A stretch of 64,000 nucleotides of DNA from CAYRDK01 sp043819345 (GTDB lineage Bacteria > Omnitrophota > Gorgyraeia > Velamenicoccales > Velamenicoccaceae): the NCBI GenBank assembly GCA_043819345.1, contig JBDREX010000010.1, positions 62,001-126,000 of the forward strand, read 5' to 3'. The translations under genes were made by a program, and so were the position numbers. Of this stretch, positions 24,962 to 33,353 are shown one piece after another (the stretch's first letter is position 1; each line of letters starts with the position of its first letter). The notes beneath the pieces were generated by a model that was not told the origin of the DNA, did not search any database, and saw nothing but the letters and a program-made list of their open reading frames with translations.

Positions 24962-25795
24962 TTAAAACCCCATCTCATAAGTAAAAGCTTTAGCTGTATA
25001 AAAATTCATGTAAAAATAAAAAGCCGGCGCAGTAAACAAAAGACTATCAATAACATCCATCGCCCCTCCAACACCTGGAAAAATATGGCTTGAATCTTTT
25101 GTCGCGCAATCACGTTTAATAAGAGACTCAGACAAATCTCCCAACATACCTAGGCCACTTAAAACAAGCCCCAAAAGAAACATATTGCCCCAGGAAAAAG
25201 CCGGGAGAGAAGGCAAAAAAGATTTGCTGGCCAACGCCCCTAAAATTCCAAAACACACGCCACCAATTGTTCCCTCTATCGTCTTTTTGGGACTAATCCG
25301 GGGAATAAGCGTATGTTTGCCCCATTTAATACCAACCAAAAAAGCCCCAATATCGGCACCCTTGGTCATCAAAAGTAAGCTCCCCACAAGAGCTATCCCA
25401 TAAGGCATAAGCCTGATTTTTATCATGAAGCTAAAAAACCACGAGATATACAAAATGCCGAACATCGTTGTTGAAATCGCCGCAACAGCATTTGTACTAT
25501 CCCGCCGGGAAAACTGCAGAATGAAAAGGATAATCAGGCCTAAGCTGATAAATATTAACTCCCATCCCTTTGTCAGTTCAAAGCGGGAAAAAATTGATAA
25601 AGGTATCACAATGCCGCAGACAACACCAAAATACTTATACATCGGAAACCCTTTTTTTTCTAAAAGGGTAAAAAATTCATAGAGCGCTAAAACGATTAAG
25701 GCAATAATCACCAGAATATACAACCACATATAAAAAATAGATATCAATGAAAGGATCGCCAGAAGAATAGCTGTTATAATTCGTCGATTAATCAT
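24962..25795 (-). CDS. cdsA: phosphatidate cytidylyltransferase
   Basis: CdsA makes CDP-diacylglycerol, the precursor of all phospholipids, in the cytoplasmic membrane. The 277-residue product has about eight membrane helices and the C-terminal signature region RDCATKDSSHIFPGVGGAMDVIDSL. There KDS, PG.GG and D.iDSL are kept, though the usual LDR reads MDV. I chose the ATG preceded by GGAGGTACTG; it overlaps the uppS stop by 8 bp. A longer frame from a TTG codon has no such site. Confidence 0.92.
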   Translation of the reverse strand: MINRRIITAILLAILSLISIFYMWLYILVIIALIVLALYEFFTLLEKKGFPMYKYFGVVCGIVIPLSIFSRFELTKGWELIFISLGLIILFILQFSRRDSTNAVAAISTTMFGILYISWFFSFMIKIRLMPYGIALVGSLLLMTKGADIGAFLVGIKWGKHTLIPRISPKKTIEGTIGGVCFGILGALASKSFLPSLPAFSWGNMFLLGLVLSGLGMLGDLSESLIKRDCATKDSSHIFPGVGGAMDVIDSLLFTAPAFYFYMNFYTAKAFTYEMGF

Positions 25796-26504
25796 CAGTA
25801 CCTCCAAAACGCCTTTTACGCTTCTGATAATCTTCGATAGCGCGCACAAATTCTTTTTTATTAAATTCTGGCCAAAACTTTTTTGTTACGTAGATCTCTG
25901 TATAACAGATCTGCCAAAGCAAAAAGTTACTAATGCGCATTTCACCACTCGTGCGAATCAACAAATCCGGATCAGGAGCAAATTTTGTATAAAGATAGCT
26001 GCTTAATAAATTCTCATCAATGTTGCCAATTGAAACTTTAGATGCAACAACATCTGAAGCGATCTTTCTGACAGCATCAATAATTTCCTGCCTAGATCCA
26101 TAATTAAAAGCCAACTGGACACAAAGTTTCTTGTTATTCTTTGTCAGTTCTTCAGCATTTTGAATACATGTACACAAGCTTGGCAAAAGAGCTTTTTTTA
26201 GGCCAATATGAATCAGGCGAACATCATTTTTTATCATCTCCGGCAATTCCTCGGTGATAAACGACTCACAGCTGCGCATTAAAAACTCAACCTCTTCTGA
26301 AGATCGCTTCCAATTCTCACTTGAAAACGCATAGAGTGTTAAAAATCTCACATTCAAATCCTGAGCCGCCCTGATAATTTTTCTGACCGATTCTAAACCC
26401 TGCCGATGCCCCATCATGCGTGCAAGACCATGGCGCTTCGCCCATCGGCCATTACCATCCATGATGATCGCTATGTGAACTGGAATTCTTGTTTTATCTA
26501 ACAT
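25788..26504 (-). CDS. uppS: isoprenyl (undecaprenyl) diphosphate synthase
   Basis: UppS builds the long cis-prenyl diphosphate carrier used for peptidoglycan and LPS. The 238 residues show IMDGNGRWAKRHGLARMMGHRQG, LTLYAFSSENWKR, LAFNYGSRQEI and PDPDLLIRTSGEMRISNFLLWQ, the complete cis-prenyltransferase set. It heads the uppS-cdsA-dxr-rseP-ispG run and lies downstream of a terminator, so it probably has its own promoter. Confidence 0.96.
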   Translation of the reverse strand: MLDKTRIPVHIAIIMDGNGRWAKRHGLARMMGHRQGLESVRKIIRAAQDLNVRFLTLYAFSSENWKRSSEEVEFLMRSCESFITEELPEMIKNDVRLIHIGLKKALLPSLCTCIQNAEELTKNNKKLCVQLAFNYGSRQEIIDAVRKIASDVVASKVSIGNIDENLLSSYLYTKFAPDPDLLIRTSGEMRISNFLLWQICYTEIYVTKKFWPEFNKKEFVRAIEDYQKRKRRFGGTDD

Positions 26505-26522
26505 ATGCCCTATATTTAAATT

Positions 26523-26573
26523 AAAAAAAATCTAAGCAGGAATCTCCATAAACCGCAAAAGCCAGGATTCCTG
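26523..26573 (-). terminator. factor-independent terminator after the GH57 gene
   Basis: On the minus strand CAGGAATC pairs with GATTCCTG across a 21-base loop, and a run of eight T residues follows a few bases later. It lies 16 bp beyond the GH57 stop codon and 18 bp before uppS. The long loop makes it a moderate rather than a strong candidate. Confidence 0.6.
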
Positions 26574-26589
26574 ACATTTAAAAACTCAA

Positions 26590-28167
26590 TTATTGATGGT
26601 AGCGGTAGTCTATTTCAGGAAAGATATTATCCCTGGCTTCTACATCCGAGAGAAAAGATTCATCAATCATATTAGCACCTACATCATCGACTAACTTGAA
26701 AAAACGTAAAAGATGATCTTTGGTTCGACGCAGAGCATAATCAACATGAGTGCCCGTAGCCATAATAAAAGCCCAATCAGAACTCTGAGCCAACAATAGC
26801 TCGCGCAAAGCCTGATTCAACGACCTTTTCTGCAAGCCGCGAGCATTTGGAAAAGCCCTCACCATATCTGTCATAACCCTAGATGCCTTATGCAGATGCC
26901 TATATATCCAATCATTCGTACCTTGAAGCCAAACTTCAGAATACCCCTTATACCCCCAACTTGACAAAGAGGGCGTCAAAACCTGATTCTTCGGATTCTC
27001 CGCCAAATACTCAGACGGAGTTATCATTTTTACAGTTTTCTGGTCATACGTCATTTTTCGTATCAAAAACTCAAGCCACATGGGCCCTTCAAACCACCAA
27101 TGCCCATACAGTTCAGCGTCATATGGTGAAATAATAATCGGCTTACGCCCCAGGGCGCCATAAAGATGCTCCACCTGCTTTTCTCTATTAAACATAAAAT
27201 TTCCTGCGTGATCGGCAGCTTTTTGACGCGCAGCATCTGGATCATAGGGCTGCTTCTGACCATCAGGCCCTGTAATACGATAGTACTTAATTCCTGTATT
27301 AATTCTAATACCATCGGGATGGATATAGGGTTTAATATAATCAAAATCTAAATCAAAACCAATATCCCGATAAAACTCCCTGTAAAAATAATCACCCGGA
27401 TAACCTTCAACGCTAGACCAAACTTGTTTTGAAGATTCCATATCTCTACCAAAACACGCTACGCCTGTCTTGCAATATACCGGCGCAAAAACACCATACT
27501 TAGGCCGGGGCGTTCCATGAAGAATACCGTGAGAATCTGTAAAAAAATACTTAATCCCTTCCTGCTTCAAAATAACATCATCACCTGGCTGATAACCACA
27601 TTCCGGCAACCATATACCACGAGGTTTACGTCCAAAAAACTTTTCATAGCTGGCAACAGCTACTTTAATCTGAGCACGCACAGAAGGCTTTGTTGTTTCC
27701 ATCAAGGGCAAATAACCATGCGTTGCTCCACACGTAATAATTTCCAAATTACCTGAATCTTGAAAACGTTTAAAAGCTAAAACAAGATTGCGTTGATATC
27801 TTTCAAAAAGTTTTTGTGCATTTTGAAAAAGGTCCAGGTACATATGTGCTAATCGGTTAAATTCATGAGTCCATCGCGTCCGCTCAACTTCCTTATGACA
27901 AAGCTCAATCAGATTATTTAAATGCCTCATATAACGATCCTGCAGCAAGCTATCGCTTAACATGGAAGCCAACGTCGGAGTCACCGACATCGTCATGCGA
28001 AAATCTATTTTGTCAGCGCTTAGACGTTCAAACATATTAATCAGAGGAATGTATGTTTCTGTTATCGCTTCATAAAGCCAATCTTCTTCTAGAAAATCTT
28101 CATATTCGGGATGCCGGACAAAAGGAAGATGCCCATGTAGCACTAAACATAAATACCCTTTATGCAT
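26590..28167 (-). CDS. GH57/DUF1957 family 1,4-alpha-glucan branching enzyme-like protein
   Basis: The 525-residue protein has the five GH57 motifs: LHGHLPF (11-16), GATHGYLP (147-154), GIWLPECGY with nucleophile E189, SPYDAELYGHWWFEG with acid/base D350, and a C-terminal helical domain typical of DUF1957 members (SQSSDWAFI-like, here AQSSDWAFIMATGT). Characterised relatives with this layout are glycogen branching enzymes. It follows a DUF4912 gene, a recurring pair in several candidate phyla. The substrate is inferred, not shown. Confidence 0.9.
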   Translation of the reverse strand: MHKGYLCLVLHGHLPFVRHPEYEDFLEEDWLYEAITETYIPLINMFERLSADKIDFRMTMSVTPTLASMLSDSLLQDRYMRHLNNLIELCHKEVERTRWTHEFNRLAHMYLDLFQNAQKLFERYQRNLVLAFKRFQDSGNLEIITCGATHGYLPLMETTKPSVRAQIKVAVASYEKFFGRKPRGIWLPECGYQPGDDVILKQEGIKYFFTDSHGILHGTPRPKYGVFAPVYCKTGVACFGRDMESSKQVWSSVEGYPGDYFYREFYRDIGFDLDFDYIKPYIHPDGIRINTGIKYYRITGPDGQKQPYDPDAARQKAADHAGNFMFNREKQVEHLYGALGRKPIIISPYDAELYGHWWFEGPMWLEFLIRKMTYDQKTVKMITPSEYLAENPKNQVLTPSLSSWGYKGYSEVWLQGTNDWIYRHLHKASRVMTDMVRAFPNARGLQKRSLNQALRELLLAQSSDWAFIMATGTHVDYALRRTKDHLLRFFKLVDDVGANMIDESFLSDVEARDNIFPEIDYRYHQ

Positions 28168-28244
28168 AAGTTTTTCCCTCGTAGAATAAACTGCTCTGAA
28201 TTAATATGAATGAAAAATAAAGCCTTAACCTAAAAATCTTTCTT

Positions 28245-29300
28245 TTATGGTGTTCGTGAGGTTGTCCGGTTAACAACAGGCGTAATAACACGCTTCTCAC
28301 CCGTTTTTGCTGAGATACCCTCCACAGAAATAATCTGCTCCCCATCAGGAAACGCGAAACGCAGCGTAAACGTACCATCTTTTCTCAATTGAATAGGTTT
28401 GCCTTGTACCGTAACCTTTGCATCCGGTTCCGTCGCGCCATAAACAATGAGCTCGGCATCTACAACCAACCAAAAGGGTATCTTGCCCGGTTTTTTAGTC
28501 GGAGAAGAAACGCCCATCGAACTCAAACTACCTGAGCTTATGTCCTTCTTTAACCTCTCCTGCCAAAGCTTACCAATCGGACTTGAGATATTAGGCCCCA
28601 AACCTACAGACATGCCATACAACCTCCTGAAATCATCATCAGGAATCATCCACTCCTCATCCGTGATCCAAGATGGACCGTCCAACGGAAACGAAATAAT
28701 ATTTGAGCGTAAAACTAAGATAAAACGGCCATTTGGCAAAATAAAACCTAAATCAACGCACCACGACGTTCCAGGAGAACCAAAATTCAAATACCAGCTC
28801 TTAACAGCCGGATCAATTGAAGTATCAAAAAATCTGTTGGCATTAGACCCATTGAAATCAATATAACTTACATCATAAGAACGCAAGACCCACCGGACCA
28901 CACCGAAATCGTTAGCATAGTGCGAACTTAATTTTTCTAATGTCTTTTGTTTAATATCCCAAAAACAATAGGCCCAATGAGGATCCCTTGCCATCAAAAC
29001 AATAACATCTTCCTGATAACTGGTTTGAAGCTGTTTATGCTCAAGCTCTGATAAAACAGATTTTCGATTAACAGGCTCAAAGGCTCCCGTATAAAACTTT
29101 GTTTCCTCAACCCTAACATCATCTGCAAAAGAAAGATCAAGCCCCTTGCTCGCCGTCAACACAGGCTGCCGTTTTTTTGTAGGCCCAGCCGATAAACGAG
29201 TTTTTGCGCGCTTCTTTTCGGTTTTGGCCAGCTTTACAACAGCCGCCTTTTTTTTAACAGGACTTTTTTGCGTTACGCGCTTCTTAATCTTCTTTTTCAT
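28245..29300 (-). CDS. DUF4912 domain protein
   Basis: The 351-residue protein has a very basic Lys-rich N-terminus (about 1-45). A DUF4912 domain (about 95-250) contains IVLMARDPHWAYCFWDI, LRSYDVSYIDFNG and SWYLNFGSPGTSWCVDLG. A C-terminal beta-rich segment (about 295-340) with LIVYGATEPDAKVTVQGK resembles a carbohydrate- or Ig-like module. It lacks a signal peptide, so it is probably cytoplasmic. Its position directly upstream of the GH57 gene suggests a joint role in glucan metabolism; no activity is known for the family. Confidence 0.85.
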   Translation of the reverse strand: MKKKIKKRVTQKSPVKKKAAVVKLAKTEKKRAKTRLSAGPTKKRQPVLTASKGLDLSFADDVRVEETKFYTGAFEPVNRKSVLSELEHKQLQTSYQEDVIVLMARDPHWAYCFWDIKQKTLEKLSSHYANDFGVVRWVLRSYDVSYIDFNGSNANRFFDTSIDPAVKSWYLNFGSPGTSWCVDLGFILPNGRFILVLRSNIISFPLDGPSWITDEEWMIPDDDFRRLYGMSVGLGPNISSPIGKLWQERLKKDISSGSLSSMGVSSPTKKPGKIPFWLVVDAELIVYGATEPDAKVTVQGKPIQLRKDGTFTLRFAFPDGEQIISVEGISAKTGEKRVITPVVNRTTSRTP

Positions 29301-29373
29301 AACGCACCCCCTCTATCAAACATTAATAAAATTTTTTGGCACTACACTAGTAATATCTTTTAAAAACCCAATA

Positions 29374-29400
29374 AAAAAAGGGACGTTCATCATCCCTTTT
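29374..29400 (-). terminator. factor-independent terminator
   Basis: The perfect inverted repeat AAAAGGGA / TCCCTTTT has a 9-base loop. On the minus strand it is followed by a T-run (TCCCTTTTTTTAT). It lies after the coiled-coil membrane-protein gene and before the DUF4912 gene, so it closes the OmpA-lipoprotein transcript. It also ends in TTTT on the plus strand, but no plus-strand gene precedes it. Confidence 0.78.
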
Positions 29401-29477
29401 CTCTTTAAAGTCTCTTTTGTTAATAGAAACTCTCCCATTGTCTATCATTGTTTAAAAAAATATTCTATACTAAACCC

Positions 29478-29828
29478 CTAAAGCTGCTGCGACAAAGTTG
29501 CAAGCGCGTCAAGCTGTTCCTGAGACTTTCTCAATGCTTTGTTCAATTCTTTCTTTTCCTGCTGTTCTTTAAAAATCTTCTCTTGCAATGAGTCAATTTC
29601 TTCTGACTTTCTCTCTAAGGAACGCTTCATGTCCTTAATCTCCATCTGAAAAGAGCTTCGTTCTTTCTCCATGCCGGAGATTTTCTCCTCCAGATCCAGA
29701 CGCAGGGCCATCTCCTCTTGAAAACTTTTTCTGGAACACTTCAAGTTGCGGCCGGTATTAACCAATGATACCATAACAACAACCACTACAACAATTAAAG
29801 ATATGAGCATCCAATTATTATACTTCAT
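29478..29828 (-). CDS. single-pass membrane protein with long coiled coil, unknown function
   Basis: I do not recognise a family. The 116 residues have an N-terminal membrane helix (about 7-26, rich in Val/Ile). A continuous, highly charged heptad-like helix rich in Glu, Lys and Leu follows (about 35-110). It follows the OmpA-type lipoprotein gene by 35 bp and precedes a terminator, so the two are probably co-expressed. A periplasmic coiled coil that works with the lipoprotein is plausible but inferred. Confidence 0.7.
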   Translation of the reverse strand: MKYNNWMLISLIVVVVVVMVSLVNTGRNLKCSRKSFQEEMALRLDLEEKISGMEKERSSFQMEIKDMKRSLERKSEEIDSLQEKIFKEQQEKKELNKALRKSQEQLDALATLSQQL

Positions 29829-29863
29829 TCCGGTATTTATAATAAGCTTCTTTTTTTGAAAGA

Positions 29864-30535
29864 TTATTTTAGATTTTCTGTTGGCTCAAGCATCTCTGAG
29901 CTTCTCTTCTTTGTTGAAGAAACGCTACCCGGTGATCCGGCAACCTTTTTTAATTCCGGGAGAATAACAATTTCAACTCTGCGATTCTTTCGACGGCCTT
30001 CTTTCGTTTCATTAGACGCCACGGGCCTATATTCTCCATATCCAATCGCAGCTAATCTCTCCGGGGAAACACCTTTAGCAACTAAATAATGCAAAACACT
30101 TGTCGCTCGAGCTGTTGAAAGCTCCCAGTTCGACTGCCAACCAGAACGCTTAATGGGCTCATTATCCGTATGGCCTTCAACACCAATATTCAAATCCGAA
30201 GCTTTCGAAGTTAGAACCTCCGCTACTTTGTCCAAGGAAGAATATGCCGAAGACTTTATTTTAGCTTTTCCGGAATCAAACAAAACTTCATCCAAGAACG
30301 TAACAACCAAGCCTCTGTCATCTCTATTAAAGCTAATCCCTTCAACACCTTTGAGCTTTTTCTGTAACTCAGCCTTGATCTGCGAAAGACGGTCAACTTC
30401 TTGTTCCAGCGACTGAATCTTCTCAATGTCTGACCGGCGGCCTTTTTGAAAGACAACTGTACATCCAGCAAGGTTAAAAATAAAACAACCAACTAAAAAA
30501 AATGCCCCTACGGACAAAACCTTTCTTTCCTTCAT
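29864..30535 (-). CDS. OmpA/Pal-type peptidoglycan-binding lipoprotein
   Basis: The 223-residue protein has a signal peptide ending in the lipobox LAGC (C25; an earlier LVGC at C17 is less likely). A short coiled coil follows (about 36-62), then an OmpA C-terminal domain with VLFDSGKAKIKSS, VEGHTDNEPIK, LSTARATSVLHYLV and GRRKNRRVEIVI. The domain binds diaminopimelate in peptidoglycan, so the protein should tether the outer membrane to the wall. GGAGG precedes the ATG, and a promoter candidate lies 30 bp upstream. Confidence 0.92.
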   Translation of the reverse strand: MKERKVLSVGAFFLVGCFIFNLAGCTVVFQKGRRSDIEKIQSLEQEVDRLSQIKAELQKKLKGVEGISFNRDDRGLVVTFLDEVLFDSGKAKIKSSAYSSLDKVAEVLTSKASDLNIGVEGHTDNEPIKRSGWQSNWELSTARATSVLHYLVAKGVSPERLAAIGYGEYRPVASNETKEGRRKNRRVEIVILPELKKVAGSPGSVSSTKKRSSEMLEPTENLK

Positions 30536-30564
30536 AAATCCTCCCTATTTTTAGAAGCTTTTTC

Positions 30565-30593
30565 ACATTAACACAACGAAAATCTTTAGTCAA
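30565..30593 (-). promoter_or_regulatory. sigma70-type promoter for the OmpA lipoprotein gene
   Basis: On the minus strand TTGACT is followed after 17 bases by TAATGT; a 15-base alternative -10 is GTTAAT. The -35 box matches five of six consensus bases and the -10 is weaker. It lies between purA and the lipoprotein gene, about 30 bases before the ATG. Confidence 0.55.
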
Positions 30594-30672
30594 GCAAAAT
30601 CAACCTCTTAAGGCTCTTCAAAAATAACTTCTTAGCCTAAAGAACAATGATTCTTGACCAAATATAAATAAC

Positions 30673-31941
30673 CTATTTAAAAAAAGTTTCCTGGCGGCCA
30701 GATCCAACAGAAATAATTTTGATAGGGACGCCACATGTATCTTCAATAAATTTTAAATAATCTTTGGCCTGGACCGGTAGATCCTCATAGCTTTTTATCA
30801 TATTCGTTGCCTTATTCCATCCAGGAAACTCTTTATATACCGGCTCCGCCTCTTTCATCATATCAAGATCCTGAGGAAAGAAATCAAAAGTCTTGCCTTT
30901 GTAGCGATACGCAACACAAATCTTCATTGTCTCTAATTGATCTAAAACATCCAGTTTCATAATCGCCAAAGAGGTAACTCCGTTAATCATAACCGCATGG
31001 CGGATCATAACAGCATCAAACCAGCCGCATCTTCTCGGCCTTCCCGTAGTTGCACCGAACTCATTGCCTTTTGACCGGATCAATTCATTCATCTTTCCAG
31101 AAAATTCCACAATAAAGGGCCCCTCTCCAACCCTTGTCGTATAGGCCTTCAACACCCCCACAATTTCATCAATACATGTCGGTGGCACTCCAGCGCCAGT
31201 ACAAGCACCGGCTGAAATCGTATTTGAGGAAGTCACAAAAGGGTATGTCCCAAAATCAATATCAAGAAAAGTGCCTTGCGCACCTTCAAATAAAATAGGT
31301 TTTTTTGTTTTTAGAGCCTCGTTGATTAACACAGCGCTGTTACAGACATACTGCTTTAATCTGGAACCATATTTTAGATAGCTATCATATAGTGCATCAA
31401 ATTCAAACCCTTTGTGATGATAAACTTTTTTAAAAATCTCATTTTTCTCTTTAAGATTATCTTCAAGTTTTTCACGTAATAAAGCAGGATTCAAAAGATC
31501 CCCCACGCGAATGCCGCATCTAGACACCTTATCAGCATAACAAGGCCCAATCCCGCGGCCAGTCGTACCTATTTTATTAGAACGTTTTGTTTCGCGCAAA
31601 CCATCTAATATTTTATGATATGGAAAAATCACATGCGCCTGATCAGACACCTTCAAACGCTCATCAACACATATATTTCGTTTTTTGAGAGAATCCACCT
31701 CTTCCAGTAAAATTTCCGGATCAACAACAACACCATTGCCAATAACACACAACTTACCTTTATGTAAAATCCCTGATGGCAATAGGTGAAAAACAAAAGA
31801 ATCTCCATCTACAACTACCGTATGCCCTGCGTTATTGCCACCCTGATAACGAACAACAACATCGACATCTTTTGACAGAATATCAATCACTTTACCTTTA
31901 CCTTCATCGCCCCATTGTAAACCCACAAGAATTGTATTCAT
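30673..31941 (-). CDS. purA: adenylosuccinate synthetase
   Basis: PurA joins IMP and aspartate with GTP in AMP synthesis. The 422 residues start with the phosphate loop LQWGDEGKGKVID and contain GGNNAGHTVV, IGTTGRGIGPCYADK, LFEGAQGTFLDIDFGTYPFVTSSN and FGATTGRPRRCGWFD. Length is normal. It stands alone between the LeuA-like gene and the lipoprotein promoter, with gaps of over 100 bp on both sides. Confidence 0.97.
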   Translation of the reverse strand: MNTILVGLQWGDEGKGKVIDILSKDVDVVVRYQGGNNAGHTVVVDGDSFVFHLLPSGILHKGKLCVIGNGVVVDPEILLEEVDSLKKRNICVDERLKVSDQAHVIFPYHKILDGLRETKRSNKIGTTGRGIGPCYADKVSRCGIRVGDLLNPALLREKLEDNLKEKNEIFKKVYHHKGFEFDALYDSYLKYGSRLKQYVCNSAVLINEALKTKKPILFEGAQGTFLDIDFGTYPFVTSSNTISAGACTGAGVPPTCIDEIVGVLKAYTTRVGEGPFIVEFSGKMNELIRSKGNEFGATTGRPRRCGWFDAVMIRHAVMINGVTSLAIMKLDVLDQLETMKICVAYRYKGKTFDFFPQDLDMMKEAEPVYKEFPGWNKATNMIKSYEDLPVQAKDYLKFIEDTCGVPIKIISVGSGRQETFFK

Positions 31942-32048
31942 TTATTTATCCTTATTAAATTCTATGCAACGTTCATCGTATAAAGTATAAAAAAGAAATA
32001 CTTTTTGAACTATCACTACGTGTTACACATTACGCCTTATGCAGTAAT

Positions 32049-33296
32049 CTACGGCGCCATTGTAAAAATCTTCTGAGCGATATCCGGATATTTTGCGATA
32101 AAAACCAGCTCATCGGCCACCAGAGGCATCTGATTATGCACATTAGCATAACGCACTAAATCCAAAACTCTCGTCGCTTCTGCTGTGTCCTTAAATTCAA
32201 TCTCCAGATTTTCATATACGTTTCTAAACCCTTTGATTCCAGAATATTCACCTGCCGTAATTTGGCGGCCCGTATCAATAATCTCGGCTTCCCCACGGCC
32301 TAACTCTTCGTAATCATATAGCTCATAATTACGCCTGTCTTTAAGAGCTCCATCCGCATGAATACCCGACTCATGCGCAAAAGCATTTGCGCCAATACCA
32401 GGCTGATTGATAGGAATTGGAACACTAAACGCATAGGAAGCGTACTTGCATATTTTCCAAGCCATCTTCAAATCAATCCTCTCATCCAGCTCATATTGGC
32501 CGGCCAAGCCAATACCATATTTAATCGCCAAAATACAACTGACCAGGTCCGCGTTTCCGGCCCGCTCCCCCATACCATTCACACATGTATTAATGTAGGT
32601 ATCAACGCCTCCGTCTATAGCGCCCTTGGCCCCAGCAACAGAATTAGCCACAACCATCCCCAAATCGTTATGACAATGAATCTCAATAGGAATTTTCACC
32701 GTTTCAGCAAGTTTTTTAATCCTATCATAAATCGAAAAAGGGCTGTCACAACCCAACGTATCACAATACCTGATCCGATCGGCCCCAGCGGCTTTAGCAG
32801 CCTGAGCAAATTCAATCAAATATTCCAATTTAGTGCGAGAAGCATCCTCAGCGTTAACACCAATAGCCTGAGCCCCGAGCTTTCGAGCCAATTCCGTAGC
32901 CTCAGTCATTTCTTTGATAACCGCCGCATGATCCAACTTACCCTGAAACTTATTAACAATCATCTGATCTGAGGTGGAAATAGAAAGATTTAGATATTTA
33001 ATGCCGGGGGTATTTTTAAAAGCCTGCTGAACATCACCCTTGGTCGCCCTAATCCAGCCACTCAACCGCAAAGGTGAAATAATACCCATTTTTGCCAACT
33101 CCAAATTCGCATTCAAATAGTTAATCTCATGTTTGGTCATAGGAAAACCAAACTCACTCTGAAAAACGCCCATCTGATTCAGGAGATAATTGATCATTGT
33201 TTTCTGCAATTTTGAAAGGCAAATACGCGACGTTTGCACGCCATCTCTATTTGTCACGTCAACAATGTAAATCTTATTTTTTGATTGAACTGCCAT
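32049..33296 (-). CDS. isopropylmalate/homocitrate synthase family acyltransferase, possible (Re)-citrate synthase
   Basis: The 415-residue protein has the HMGL-like barrel: VDVTNRDGVQTSR (catalytic Arg and metal Asp), IEIHCHNDLGMVVANSVAGA (metal His pair) and CVNGMGERAGNADL, plus the HESGIHADG region. It lacks the regulatory LeuA dimer domain of 2-isopropylmalate synthase, being about 100 residues shorter. The opening MGVFQSEFGFPMTKHE segment resembles proteins annotated as homocitrate synthase or (Re)-citrate synthase in anaerobes; this is from memory, not a search. I prefer the second ATG because AGAGG sits at correct spacing before it. No leu or lysine genes adjoin it. Confidence 0.8.
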   Translation of the reverse strand: MAVQSKNKIYIVDVTNRDGVQTSRICLSKLQKTMINYLLNQMGVFQSEFGFPMTKHEINYLNANLELAKMGIISPLRLSGWIRATKGDVQQAFKNTPGIKYLNLSISTSDQMIVNKFQGKLDHAAVIKEMTEATELARKLGAQAIGVNAEDASRTKLEYLIEFAQAAKAAGADRIRYCDTLGCDSPFSIYDRIKKLAETVKIPIEIHCHNDLGMVVANSVAGAKGAIDGGVDTYINTCVNGMGERAGNADLVSCILAIKYGIGLAGQYELDERIDLKMAWKICKYASYAFSVPIPINQPGIGANAFAHESGIHADGALKDRRNYELYDYEELGRGEAEIIDTGRQITAGEYSGIKGFRNVYENLEIEFKDTAEATRVLDLVRYANVHNQMPLVADELVFIAKYPDIAQKIFTMAP

Positions 33297-33353
33297 AATC
33301 ATCCTCTCTTCAATTTCTACTCTATTTATTTATTATTTGCTTTTACTCACTCT

